A DNA stretch of 64,000 bases from Parapontixanthobacter sp963736595 (GTDB lineage: Bacteria > Pseudomonadota > Alphaproteobacteria > Sphingomonadales > Sphingomonadaceae): the NCBI GenBank assembly GCA_963736595.1, contig CAVTPG010000011.1:62001-126000 (forward strand). The letters run 5' to 3'. Positions 1 through 8,460 of the stretch are shown here, piece by piece. Under the pieces are notes generated by a model. The model did not search any database. It saw only the letters and a list, made by a program, of their open reading frames with translations, and was not told the origin of the DNA. Numbering within the stretch: position 1 is the first letter of the stretch; each line of letters begins with the position of its first letter. The translations under genes and the position numbers were made by a program.

Positions 1-1422
1 GACGGACGCAAGACCGATCAGGTTCGCCCGATCGAAGCGATGGTCGGCCTGCTGCCTCGGACGCACGGTTCGGCGCTGTTTACGCGCGGTGAAACGCAGG
101 CGATCTGCACCACCACGCTGGGCACGAAAGATGCCGAGCAGATGATCGACGGTCTGGAAGGCCTGTCATACAACAACTTCATGCTGCACTATAACTTCCC
201 GCCCTATTCGGTCGGTGAAGTGGGCCGCTTTGGCTTTACCAGCCGCCGGGAAACCGGTCATGGTAAGCTGGCATGGCGCGCGCTGCATCCGGTCCTGCCT
301 TCGGTCGAGGATTTCCCTTACACCATCCGTATTCTGTCCGACATCACCGAGTCCAACGGCTCGTCTTCGATGGCGACCGTATGCGGCGGGTGCCTTAGCA
401 TGATGGATGCGGGCGTTCCGATCGAGCGTCCGGTTTCCGGCATCGCGATGGGCCTGATCCTGGAAGGTGACGAATTCACCGTGCTGTCCGATATTCTGGG
501 TGATGAAGATCACTTGGGCGATATGGATTTCAAGGTGGCCGGTTCCGAAAGCGGGATCACCTCGCTGCAAATGGACATCAAGGTTGCCGGCATCACCAAG
601 GAAATCATGCAAGCGGCAATGGAACAGGCGAAAGCCGGTCGCGCGCATATCCTGAGTGAAATGACGAAGGCGCTGGGCAATGCTCGCACCGAAGTCAGCC
701 AGCACGCGCCACGTATCGAAACGATGCAGATCGACAAATCGAAGATCCGCGACATCATCGGTACCGGCGGCAAGGTCATCCGCGAAATCGTTGCCGAAAC
801 TGGCGCGAAAGTGGATATCGACGATGAAGGCGTGATCAAGATCAGCTCGTCCGACGCTTCGCAGATCGATGCGGCGCGCAAATGGATCGAAGGCATTGTG
901 GAAGAAGCCGAAGTCGGCAAAATCTACAACGGCAAGGTCGTCAATATCGTCGATTTCGGCGCATTCGTAAACTTCATGGGCGGCAAGGACGGTTTGGTCC
1001 ACGTTTCCGAAATGAAGAACGAGCGGGTCGAAAAGCCGGGCGATGTCGTGTCCGAAGGACAGGAAGTCAAAGTCAAAGTCCTCGAAATCGATCAGCGTGG
1101 CAAGGTTCGCCTGTCGATGCGGGTCGTCGATCAGGAAACCGGCGAAGCACTGGAAGACACACGTCCTCCGCGCGAACCGCGTGGCGACCGTGACGGCAAT
1201 CGCGGCGGCGGTGATCGTGGTGGTGACCGTGGCGGACGCGGTGGCGGTGGCGGCGATCGTGGTGGCGACCGTCGTGGTCCACGCGGCAGCCGTTCACGCG
1301 GCGGCGATCGTGGTGGACGTCGTGATGGCGGCTCCAATGAAGGTGGCTCGAATGGGGGCGGCTCAAACGGAGGTGGCTCCAGCGATGGCGGCAATCACGT
1401 CCCCGACTTCCTGAAAGACTAA
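1..1422 (+). CDS. pnp: Polynucleotide phosphorylase, 3' part (5' end outside the window)
   Basis: This is the C-terminal part of PNPase, the phosphorolytic 3'-5' exoribonuclease of RNA decay. The reading frame is open from base 1. It encodes the second RNase PH domain (starting DGRKTDQVRPIEAM), a KH domain with the GxxG loop IIGTGGKVI near base 755, and an S1 domain (GKIYNGKVVNIVDFGAFV) at about 916-1110. From about 1150 to the stop there is a long Arg-Gly-rich then Gly-Ser-Asn-rich tail with many RGG/GGDRGG units. Such tails are known to favour RNA binding or contact with other degradosome proteins, but here that is inference. A terminator follows directly. Confidence 0.97.
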   Translation, partial: DGRKTDQVRPIEAMVGLLPRTHGSALFTRGETQAICTTTLGTKDAEQMIDGLEGLSYNNFMLHYNFPPYSVGEVGRFGFTSRRETGHGKLAWRALHPVLPSVEDFPYTIRILSDITESNGSSSMATVCGGCLSMMDAGVPIERPVSGIAMGLILEGDEFTVLSDILGDEDHLGDMDFKVAGSESGITSLQMDIKVAGITKEIMQAAMEQAKAGRAHILSEMTKALGNARTEVSQHAPRIETMQIDKSKIRDIIGTGGKVIREIVAETGAKVDIDDEGVIKISSSDASQIDAARKWIEGIVEEAEVGKIYNGKVVNIVDFGAFVNFMGGKDGLVHVSEMKNERVEKPGDVVSEGQEVKVKVLEIDQRGKVRLSMRVVDQETGEALEDTRPPREPRGDRDGNRGGGDRGGDRGGRGGGGGDRGGDRRGPRGSRSRGGDRGGRRDGGSNEGGSNGGGSNGGGSSDGGNHVPDFLKD

Positions 1423-1447
1423 TTCGGGTAAGACACAAGCTAAAGAC

Positions 1448-1482
1448 AAAGGGCTGCGAGGCAATCGCGGCCCTTTTCTTTT
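1448..1482 (+). terminator. Rho-independent terminator after pnp
   Basis: A 12-bp stem (1448-1459 pairing with 1465-1476, with one G-T pair) closes a short loop and is followed by a T-rich run. It lies 26 bases after the pnp stop. Confidence 0.8.
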
Positions 1483-1533
1483 GCGCAAAATGGGTCCAAT
1501 CTGGCTTCATCAATCGCAATAAGGAACACGGCG

Positions 1534-1992
1534 ATCTCCAAGAATTCTTTTGAAACGATCGGCTGGCGCGAGCTGGTGGATTTGCCGGAGCTGGGCCTGA
1601 CGCACATCCCCGCCAAAATTGACACAGGCGCGCGGACATCCTCGCTTCATGCCGAAGTTCTCGAACAATTCGAGCGCGACGGCGAGCAATTCGTACGCTT
1701 CGCGGTCGATCTGCCTGACGATAACGAGCGGCAAATTTGCGAAGCGGTTCATGTCGATTGGCGCGGTATCACCAGCTCCAACGGCAAAACGCAAAGGCGG
1801 CTGGTCGTCAAAACGCCGATCCGCATCGGCGACATCACATTTCGCGCGGAATTTAGCCTGGCCGACCGTTCGGCAATGAAGTTTCCCATGCTGATCGGTC
1901 GTTCCGCTCTGCGCCGCCGGTTTGTCGTGGATTCAGGCCATTCCTGGCTCCAGACACCGGGCCGCAAGGCTGTCGAGGGACACAAACCATGA
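1534..1992 (+). CDS. RimB-like retropepsin-fold protease (ATP-dependent zinc protease family)
   Basis: The protein belongs to the small protease family encoded beside rimK. It shows the KIDTGARTSSLHA motif with the Asp-Thr-Gly of retropepsin-like proteases and the later PMLIGRSAL stretch. RimB partners act on the glutamate tail that RimK adds to ribosomal protein S6; that role is inferred from family and neighbour. The start is uncertain. A GTG at 1576 would cut off the conserved IGWRELV segment, which is encoded in frame just upstream without ATG, GTG or TTG. An AAGGA at 1521-1525 precedes an ATC codon at 1534, used here as a tentative start. The stop overlaps the region just before rimK. 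Confidence 0.75.
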   Translation: MSKNSFETIGWRELVDLPELGLTHIPAKIDTGARTSSLHAEVLEQFERDGEQFVRFAVDLPDDNERQICEAVHVDWRGITSSNGKTQRRLVVKTPIRIGDITFRAEFSLADRSAMKFPMLIGRSALRRRFVVDSGHSWLQTPGRKAVEGHKP

Positions 1993-2002
1993 GGACAGAC
2001 AC

Positions 2003-2909
2003 ATGAAAATTGCCATGCTGGCGCGCAACGCCAATCTGTATTCGCACAAACGGCTGGTTGAGGCCGCAGAGGCTCGCGGGCATACGCTCGACATCCTCAA
2101 CACAACCCGCTGCACGGTGAATATTGCCAGCCATCGCCCGACGGTGATGTATAAGGGCGAGACGCTGACCGGTTATGAAGCGGTCATTCCGCGTATCGGC
2201 GCCTCAATTACCGCTTACGGCCTTGCCGTGCTGCGCCAGTTCGAGATGGGCGGCGTGTGGCCGCTGAATGAAAGCGTGGCCATCGGACGCAGCCGCGACA
2301 AGTTGCGCTCAACCCAGATCATGGCGAAATACGGGCTGGGTCTACCGCTGACGGCTTATGCCAATGATCCCAAACAGGCCGAGCAGATCATCAAGGCCGT
2401 GAATGGTCCGCCGGTCGTCATCAAGCTGCTCGAAGGCACGCAGGGTATCGGGGTGGTGCTGGCCGAAACGCTGAAAGGCGGCGCGTCCATTATCGAGGCG
2501 TTTCGCGGGGCCAACATCGCCATCATGGTGCAGGAATTTATCAAGGAAGCGGGCGGGTCCGACATCCGCTGTCTGGTCGTTGGCGGCAAAGTCGTCGCAG
2601 CGATGAAACGGCAAGGGGCAGAAGGCGAATTTCGCAGCAATCTTACACCGTGGCGGCAGTGCGCAACTCATCAAGATCACGCCGGAAGAACGCAGCACGG
2701 CGGTCCGCGCGGCCAAGGCGATGGGGTTGAACGTGTGCGGCGTCGACCTGCTGCGAGCGAACCACGGTCCGGTCATTATGGAAGTTAACTCCTCCCCCGG
2801 TCTGGAAGGCATCGAAAACGCGACCGGCAAGGATATTGCCGGGCAGATTATCGAATTTATCGAAGGCAATGCCAAGGCGGGCAACACCAAAACGCGCGGT
2901 AAGGGCTGA
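2003..2909 (+). CDS. rimK: RimK-family alpha-L-glutamate ligase (frameshifted in this sequence)
   Basis: This is an ATP-grasp ligase of the RimK family, which adds glutamate residues to the C terminus of ribosomal protein S6. The N-terminal part (MKIAMLARNANLYSHKRL) and the ATP-grasp core (VIKLLEGTQGIGVVLAE) read in one frame. The C-terminal metal-binding part (VNSSPGLEGIE) reads in another. The break is at about 2645, where removing one A restores the expected SNLHRGGSAQLIKI. It starts ten bases after the RimB-like gene and is probably co-transcribed with it. The single-base break looks like a sequence error rather than decay because both halves are well conserved. Confidence 0.88.
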
Positions 2910-2915
2910 CGGAGA

Positions 2916-3598
2916 ATGCTGCCGCGCGAAACATTGGCCAGCGCCGATATTCCCGGCAGCGATGATCAACTTCATCTCGTCTCGCACGGGCGCGACTTTA
3001 TCATCATGATCGGTCGGGCGAGCTGATGAGTTCGCGGATGCAATTCAGCGAAGAACAACTGGCCGAGCTGACGCTGGACCGGGTGGATGCAACCCCGCCG
3101 CGAATGCTGATCGGCGGCTATGGCATGGGCTTTACCCTGCGTGCGGCTTTGGCAAAAACCGGACCGGATGCACAGTTCGTGGTGGCGGAGATCGTGCCGG
3201 AAATTCTCGACTGGGCGAGGGGACCGATGGCAGAGCTGACGGGTGACAGCCTGGCCGATCCGCGCGTGTCGATCGAGCTGCACGATGTGGCGGCCTTGAT
3301 CGACGATGCGATGGACGGAACTGAGCCGCCCTATGATGCCATCCTGCTCGATGTCGATAATGGCCCGGACGGGATGGTGCGCGAGCAGAATAATCGCCTC
3401 TATTCACCCACCGGACTGGCGCGAGCGCGCGATGCGCTGAAATCCGATGGTGTGCTGGCGATCTGGTCAGCGGGCGAGGACCACAAATTTACGCGCAAGT
3501 TGCGCGACGCTGGCTTTGATGTCGAAGTGAGGACAGTGCGCGCACGGCCCAACAATAAAGGCCCGCGCCATCATATCTGGTTTGCCCGCAAACCCTAA
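2916..3598 (+). CDS. Spermidine-synthase-like methyltransferase-fold protein (frameshifted)
   Basis: This is a Rossmann-fold protein resembling spermidine synthase-like proteins of unknown substrate. The SAM-type glycine loop IGGYGMGFTLRAAL and the acidic motif VVAEIVPEILDWARGP are visible, then DAILLDVDNGPDGM. The first 33 or so codons (MLPRETLASADIPG...) read from the ATG at 2916, and the rest reads from a frame entered near 3014. Adding one base between GGT and CGG would give IGSGELMSSRM and join the two. Without that correction only a shorter product from the ATG at 3026 would be made. It follows rimK by 6 bases. Confidence 0.7.
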
Positions 3599-3634
3599 CG
3601 CGCTGGATTTATCGCACTGCGCCTATCGCAGGCG

Positions 3635-4597
3635 TCAAAACCCGTAAATCAGCGTAAAGCGCGTGCGTGTATCGGTCTTGACCGAATTTAACGGCGGTTC
3701 TGTGTCATGCTCGATCAGGTAAGACAGTCGCGTGGAGAGGCGCTCGGAAATGCTGGCTTCGATGGCCGTGCGTGACAGCAGCGTATCGTTGCCGAATTGC
3801 AGGATCGCGCTGGCATCTTCGGTAAATTTGATGCGGTCGGTGATCTGCCAGTCGAAGTCCACGGCATAGCGCGCCGCCAGATTGTCGCGTGTGGTCCCAT
3901 CGATAAATTCGGTGCGGCGCAGGGCGGGGCCGCTTTCCAGCGACAGCTTTGTGTCGGGTGTGTCGATGAAGCGATAGCCGAAGCCGCCGGACAGCGAATA
4001 ACGATTGTCGAAGCCCTGAAAACTGTCGCGTTCCCATTGCGCAAGGCCGGACAGGAAAAACCGCTGGCTCAAACTATAACGCGGCTCGTAAGCCAAGCTG
4101 TATTGTTCGCGCGTGGTGAGCCCGGCGCTTTCCTGATAATCGCCAAGCGCGATGACTTTGTGCGTCCAGTCGATCCCGGTGCGCGTAATTTCCAGACCTG
4201 CCGTCAGCCCCGCCTGTCGGCTGTTTCCGGTGGTTCGAAGCAGGCCGATCTCGCCTTCGCCCGACCAATTCTGGAGCAGTCCCGCTCGCCGGATGGCTTC
4301 TTCAGCCTCGGCAGCTTTTGCGGCAGCACGCGCTGTTTCCTGTGCAGCCAGTGCGGCGCGCTGGGCCGTAAATTCCGCCAGTATATCAGTGATCTCAGCA
4401 GCATCGCCGGGATGCAATTGTCGGGAAAGTTCGGCCACCGTCGCTACTTTCGCCGGATCGCCTGTGGCAATCGCGGCTTCCAGCATCTCGCGGACTGGCT
4501 CCGGCAGTTCGGCGTGAGCGGGCGTAGCGGACAGCCCCGCCAGTCCCATCGCTCCCAAAGCTATGGCAAAATTAAGGTTTATCCAGCGGTGGCGCAT
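3635..4597 (-). CDS. DUF481 outer-membrane beta-barrel protein
   Basis: A 320-residue exported protein of the DUF481 (YdiY-like, salt-induced outer membrane) family. It has an N-terminal signal peptide ending near HAELPEP, an Ala/Glu-rich helical spacer at residues 45-105 (AQETARAAAKAAEAEEAIRRA), then an amphipathic beta-barrel from GEGEIGLLRTTGNSRQAG to the terminal RTRFTLIYGF. The final Phe is the usual barrel-assembly signal. Its physiological role is not known. Confidence 0.82.
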   Translation of the reverse strand: MRHRWINLNFAIALGAMGLAGLSATPAHAELPEPVREMLEAAIATGDPAKVATVAELSRQLHPGDAAEITDILAEFTAQRAALAAQETARAAAKAAEAEEAIRRAGLLQNWSGEGEIGLLRTTGNSRQAGLTAGLEITRTGIDWTHKVIALGDYQESAGLTTREQYSLAYEPRYSLSQRFFLSGLAQWERDSFQGFDNRYSLSGGFGYRFIDTPDTKLSLESGPALRRTEFIDGTTRDNLAARYAVDFDWQITDRIKFTEDASAILQFGNDTLLSRTAIEASISERLSTRLSYLIEHDTEPPLNSVKTDTRTRFTLIYGF

Positions 4598-4606
4598 CGC
4601 AGAAAC

Positions 4607-5131
4607 CTAGCCGATCAGGCGCATGGGCCCAAGATAGTCGCGCTTGCTCAAGGCAACGCCTTTGTGTCGTAGAATGTCGTAAAAGGTCGTCGCGTGAAAA
4701 TAGAAATTGGGCTGATTAAAGCTGAGCAGCATATTGGCGCCCGTCAAATCCATCAATCGCTTGCCGCCCATAACGAAGCCAACCGTCTTGTCGGCGTGAT
4801 CGTCGAACAGCTCCGGGGTAGCGTCCGCAAGTCCGCTTTGCGCATCTGCGATCAAGCTGCGCATCGCGTCCCAGTTTTCCGGCAAGCTGCTGAAATCGGG
4901 GGTGAATTCGCCGGTCGGAATTTGCTGCAACGCGTAGGCAGAATGCATCCAGCATGACCGGACATGATAGGGCAGCGGCCACATATCATCAGCCAGTTTC
5001 GCCTCAATCAACTCGGCATCATCAAGGCCGTGCTCACTGATATGCGCCTCAGCCTTATCGATCATTCCCGCCATACCCGACAGGATCTGCTGACAGCTTG
5101 GTACAAAGGCGTCGTAAAGGCGAAAAGACAT
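4607..5131 (-). CDS. DUF1993 family protein
   Basis: This 174-residue cytosolic protein fits the DUF1993 family in length and overall pattern, including the C-terminal FNQPNFYFHATTFYDILRHKGV segment. The family is thought to form a four-helix DinB-like bundle. No catalytic residues can be assigned and the function is unknown. It lies 9 bases upstream of the DUF481 gene and could be co-transcribed with it. Confidence 0.8.
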   Translation of the reverse strand: MSFRLYDAFVPSCQQILSGMAGMIDKAEAHISEHGLDDAELIEAKLADDMWPLPYHVRSCWMHSAYALQQIPTGEFTPDFSSLPENWDAMRSLIADAQSGLADATPELFDDHADKTVGFVMGGKRLMDLTGANMLLSFNQPNFYFHATTFYDILRHKGVALSKRDYLGPMRLIG

Positions 5132-5218
5132 GGGAATTCCTTGGCTTATGCGGTGTAGGCTACGCGCCGAAACGCCGCTCGTTTGTGGAGCAACGCTTCG
5201 ACGAATAGATAAACTGGT

Positions 5219-5899
5219 CTAGCGGACGCGTGGCCCGCCAAATGGCAGGGGTGGAGGCGGTCTGCGCGCACCACGGGGCAGCTGGGCCTGAAATGCCCGA
5301 CCGCAATGTTCGACGCAGTAAGGAAAGCCGGGATTGACGGTCTGCCCGCAGAAATGGAAGTCCGGCTCGCCCGGATGACCCATCGGCCAGCGGCACACCC
5401 GGTCGCTCAATTCAAGCAGGCTGGTCTTGTCGGCAATCTCTTCGCTGGGCTTGGCCGGAACAAGGCGACGCGGCGGCGCGGGCGGAATGGGTGGCTGCTG
5501 ATCGCCCGGACCCTGCCGCAGAAAACCGCCGGGACCGACTGAAACGATCTTGGGCAAAGGCTGTCCGGAATTGGGCATCGGTTGGCTGGCATTCGAGCCG
5601 CCCGAAGCGGCTGGCCGCGCCGGTGCAGCGGGAGCAGGCGCAGGTTTCGCTTGCGCCGCTTTCCGTGCCTTTACCGCTGCCGGTTTGGCCGCTTTCACCG
5701 TTTTCGGCGCAACCGCTGTCTTAGCTTTCTTCGCTCCGGCTTTGACCGGAGAAGGGCGGGATTTCAGGCCCAGACGGTGCGCCTTGCCGATCACCGCATT
5801 GCGGCTGACATCGCCCAATTGCTCGGCAATCTGGCTGGCCGTCGCGCCGCCTTCCCATAATTTCTTCAGCGTCGCGATCCGGTCGTCGGTCCAGGCCAT
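5219..5899 (-). CDS. gcrA: GcrA cell cycle regulator
   Basis: GcrA is the sigma70-associated regulator of the alphaproteobacterial cell cycle that acts at CcrM-methylated promoters. The hallmark N terminus MAWTDDRIATLKKLWEGGATASQIAEQLG is followed by the helix-turn-helix NAVIGKAHRLGL, then a long Ala/Lys/Pro-rich linker (residues 50-130) and the C-terminal Cys/His part (CRWPMGHPGEPDFHFCG...YCVEHC). The start was set at this MAWTDD; an upstream in-frame ATG would add 11 non-conserved residues. Length is 226 residues, long for the family because of the linker. Confidence 0.93.
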   Translation of the reverse strand: MAWTDDRIATLKKLWEGGATASQIAEQLGDVSRNAVIGKAHRLGLKSRPSPVKAGAKKAKTAVAPKTVKAAKPAAVKARKAAQAKPAPAPAAPARPAASGGSNASQPMPNSGQPLPKIVSVGPGGFLRQGPGDQQPPIPPAPPRRLVPAKPSEEIADKTSLLELSDRVCRWPMGHPGEPDFHFCGQTVNPGFPYCVEHCGRAFQAQLPRGARRPPPPLPFGGPRVR

Positions 5900-6029
5900 G
5901 TATTCTCTATTCCATATTCTCTTGGCGATCATGCGCAGCCAATCGGCTATAGCGCGTGAAATCGCTCATTATTCGGATAAAGGCCGGCGATGCTTGCCAG
6001 CCCGTCCACGCCGTATTAGGCGCTGGGCG

Positions 6030-6902
6030 ATGGCCGATCAAGCACAACCAACCGACACCCCCGCGATCCGTCCTGCTTCTGCCGGATACGCGCCCTATGG
6101 CGTGCCCGTCATCAGCGGGGTGAACACGCTGGGATTGTGGAGTCTCTATACTAAGGAGGTTCGCCGGTTTCTCAAGGTCCAGACGCAGACGATCTGGGGT
6201 CCGGCAGTTAGCACGCTGCTGTTTCTGATCATTTTCGACGTGGCTTTGGGGCGGGCAGGGCGCGAAGTGTTGGGCGTGCCGTTCGCCACCTTCATCGCGC
6301 CGGGCCTGATTGTGATGGCGATGATGCAGAACGCTTTTGCCAATACCAGCTTTTCGCTGCTGGCCGGAAAAATCCAGGGGACGATCATCGATTTGCTGAT
6401 GCCGCCATTATCGGTCGGTGAGCTGATGGGCGGCATTGTCGCAGCCGGGATAACGCGCGGCCTGATGGTCGGTGCAGCGATGGCGCTGGCCGTGGTGTTC
6501 TATCCGGGCGTCTCGCTAAGCGTCTCGCATTTCTGGGCGATTGTCGTGTTCGGCCTGCTAGGCGCGACGATGCTGTCGCTGTTCGGGCTGCTGACGTCGA
6601 TCTGGGCAGAGAAGTTCGATCACAATGCGGCGATATCGACCTTGATCGTGGCTCCGCTAGCGCTGCTATCAGGCACTTTCTATACGATCGACAATTTGGC
6701 TGGCGTGTTCCAGACAATCAGCCGCGCCAATCCGTTTTTCTATGTGATTTCCGGCTTCCGCTATGGCTTTATCGGAGAGAGCGACATTGGCGCAGGCAGC
6801 AGCGCCGTGGTGCAAGCCGCCATCGGCCTCACCTTGTTCAACATCGTGCTGGCGGTAATCACCTATCTGGTGCTGAAATCCGGCTGGAAGATCAAAAGCT
6901 AG
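6030..6902 (+). CDS. ABC-2 type transporter permease
   Basis: An integral-membrane subunit of an ABC-2 exporter, with about six membrane segments from LLFLIIFDVAL to FNIVLAVITYLVLKSGW and the typical ABC-2 C-terminal signature region LSGTFYTIDNLAGVFQTISRANPFFYVISGFRYGFIG. The frame is open far upstream, over gcrA, but the ATG at 6030 gives the normal 290-residue length. No ATPase gene is next to it in this window, so the partner must be elsewhere. The substrate is unknown. Confidence 0.85.
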   Translation: MADQAQPTDTPAIRPASAGYAPYGVPVISGVNTLGLWSLYTKEVRRFLKVQTQTIWGPAVSTLLFLIIFDVALGRAGREVLGVPFATFIAPGLIVMAMMQNAFANTSFSLLAGKIQGTIIDLLMPPLSVGELMGGIVAAGITRGLMVGAAMALAVVFYPGVSLSVSHFWAIVVFGLLGATMLSLFGLLTSIWAEKFDHNAAISTLIVAPLALLSGTFYTIDNLAGVFQTISRANPFFYVISGFRYGFIGESDIGAGSSAVVQAAIGLTLFNIVLAVITYLVLKSGWKIKS

Positions 6903-6944
6903 GCACTTGCCAAGCATCACAGGCGCAATTTCGCGCGCTGAATA

Positions 6945-7325
6945 TCAGTGCGTCAGCGAACGGCGCATCCGGTAGCGACCGGCTTCGAAATTCTCGAACA
7001 ATTGCGTGACATCGGGATGATCGACCGGCCCGCCATCGCTGTCCGACAGCAGGTTTTGCTGGCTGACATAGGCGGTATAACTGGAATCGTCGCTTTCCGC
7101 GAGCAAGTGATAAAACGGCTGTTCGCGGTCGGGACGGATTTCTTTCGGAATCGATTCGTACCATTCCTCGCTATTGGCGAAGACCGGATCGACATCGAAA
7201 ATTACGCCGCGAAAATCGAACATACGGTGACGCACGACGTCGCCGATGGCAAAGCGCGAATGGGCGTGCAGCGGTACGGTAATCTTGCGGCCAGCCTGCT
7301 CGGAGAAGAATTCGGAAAGGTCCAT
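6945..7325 (-). CDS. hspQ: Heat shock protein HspQ
   Basis: The protein belongs to the HspQ/YccV (hemimethylated-DNA-binding) family that modulates Lon substrate choice in enterobacteria. The diagnostic stretch FAIGDVVRHRMFDFRGVIFDVDPVF is at residues 25-50 and YHLLAE...YTAYVSQQNLL follows. The start at MDLSEFF was chosen; the open frame upstream translates a tandem repeat and is not conserved. It has an unusual C-terminal extension rich in acidic residues. Confidence 0.88.
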   Translation of the reverse strand: MDLSEFFSEQAGRKITVPLHAHSRFAIGDVVRHRMFDFRGVIFDVDPVFANSEEWYESIPKEIRPDREQPFYHLLAESDDSSYTAYVSQQNLLSDSDGGPVDHPDVTQLFENFEAGRYRMRRSLTH

Positions 7326-7392
7326 ACGCAGTATATGGGCGCAAGGCGGCGCGCGGGCAAGGGCTGCCATTACGCTAGGCCGTGGCATTGCT

Positions 7393-7457
7393 ATGGCCCA
7401 GTGCGATGGCCCAGTGCGATGACCCAGTGCGATGGCCCAGTGCGATGGCCCGGTACG
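7393..7457. repeat. 13-bp tandem repeat, five units
   Basis: Four near-identical 13-bp units (ATGGCCCAGTGCG) at 7393, 7406, 7419 and 7432 are followed by a degenerate fifth unit at 7445. It sits between the hspQ start and the tRNA gene. Apart from this array I see no gene in 7326-7581. Confidence 0.9.
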
Positions 7458-7581
7458 CAAATCGCGGGAAAATTTTGACGGCGGGGCTTCGCGACTTTAC
7501 GCTTGGCAACAGGGTGGCTGTGCGCTAACCGCCGCGCTCGCCGATCACTTGGCTTACAGGCTTTAACGCCCGATCTCGTGC

Positions 7582-7670
<89 letters not shown>

Positions 7671-7695
7671 TTTACCAGACTTGCTCACGCCCGAT

Positions 7696-7707
7696 TTGTC
7701 CGGACAA
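7696..7707. promoter_or_regulatory. Palindromic operator TTGTCCGGACAA, site A
   Basis: An exact copy of the repeated 12-bp palindrome, flanked ATTTGTCCGGACAACT. It lies 39 bases before the start of the exported protein at 7747 and 25 bases after the tRNA. It is the leftmost of the eight sites. Confidence 0.75.
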
Positions 7708-7746
7708 CTCTTCCCAATCGTGCCGTGACGCGTTAGGCAAGGGGCC

Positions 7747-8460
7747 ATGTCTATGCGATCGACCGGGCTTTGCGCCATCACCGCCGCCGTGGCATTTGCC
7801 GCTCCCATGCCACTCTTGGCAGAGGACCGGCTTGCGCCCGGCATCTGGACCAATACCGAAGACGAATATTTCGCTGAGGAAGAAGCGCGCACAAAGCCGG
7901 ACTGGCTGGCGTTGCGCGTCACGGATGATGGCCGCTGGCAACGGGTCGATGCGTTCGGCAAGCCGCTTTCCGACTGGCAAGCAGGGGCCATTCCCGATCT
8001 GTCCATGCGCGAGGATGGCGGCTGGCAAATCGGCACGAGCGAGCTGCGTCAGGCGCGCGCCTTTCGCTGTTGGATGTCGGTGCGGAAATTTGCCGATAAG
8101 CCGGATGGCAGCGCCGACTGGACCTTTGCCAGCAATTTGCCGGTTTACGATCAGGGTGGCCGTATTTTCATGGATGGCGAGGGCGCTGCGCCCGACGTCA
8201 CGCTGAGAATGCGCAACGTGACTTGGGCCAAGGGCAGCCGCAACAAGCCATCGCTGGTGATTTATATGCACAAAGACGATCCGCTGCGCGCCGAAAGCTA
8301 TAGCTGGGCCTCGCCCGATGCCACGCTGATCGGGTTGAATTTGCGCTGGGTGCAGGCGAGTTGCAGCCCGGACGAAAGCACACCTCAGGTTGGAACACCC
8401 GAGACTGGCACACCCAAGACTGGCACACGCGAGACTGGCGCCACGGAGACAGAGAAATGA
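7747..8460 (+). CDS. Exported protein of unknown function
   Basis: A 237-residue protein with a cleavable-looking signal peptide (STGLCAITAAVAFAAPMPLLAED). I do not recognise the family. The mature part is rich in Trp and has DGRWQRVDAFGKPLSDWQ and LRMRNVTWAKGSRNKPSLVIYMH, suggesting a beta-rich periplasmic protein. The C-terminal tail is encoded by 15-bp repeats giving GTPETGTPKTGTRETG. Operator site A lies upstream and its stop codon overlaps the start of the oxidoreductase gene, so it is likely the first gene of that operon. Confidence 0.7.
   Translation: MSMRSTGLCAITAAVAFAAPMPLLAEDRLAPGIWTNTEDEYFAEEEARTKPDWLALRVTDDGRWQRVDAFGKPLSDWQAGAIPDLSMREDGGWQIGTSELRQARAFRCWMSVRKFADKPDGSADWTFASNLPVYDQGGRIFMDGEGAAPDVTLRMRNVTWAKGSRNKPSLVIYMHKDDPLRAESYSWASPDATLIGLNLRWVQASCSPDESTPQVGTPETGTPKTGTRETGATETEK
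8395..8439 (+). repeat. 15-bp coding minisatellite, three units
   Basis: Three units of the pattern ACACCCGAGACTGGC (8395, 8410, 8425), with a decayed unit before them at 8380, encode the Thr/Gly-rich tail of the exported protein. Confidence 0.85.

Noticed and set aside
166..1002. Long open frame antisense to pnp
   Set aside because: It mirrors the strongly conserved PNPase frame; long antisense frames are common in GC-rich genes and the translation has no family features.
1073..1639. Arg/His-rich open frame antisense to the pnp tail
   Set aside because: It is the complement of the RGG repeats and crosses the pnp terminator.
5550..6029. N-terminal extension of the ABC-2 permease
   Set aside because: The extension is antisense to gcrA and low in complexity; the ATG at 6030 gives the normal family length.
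7393..7457. CRISPR array
   Set aside because: The units are 13 bp and directly adjoining, with no spacers and no cas genes.
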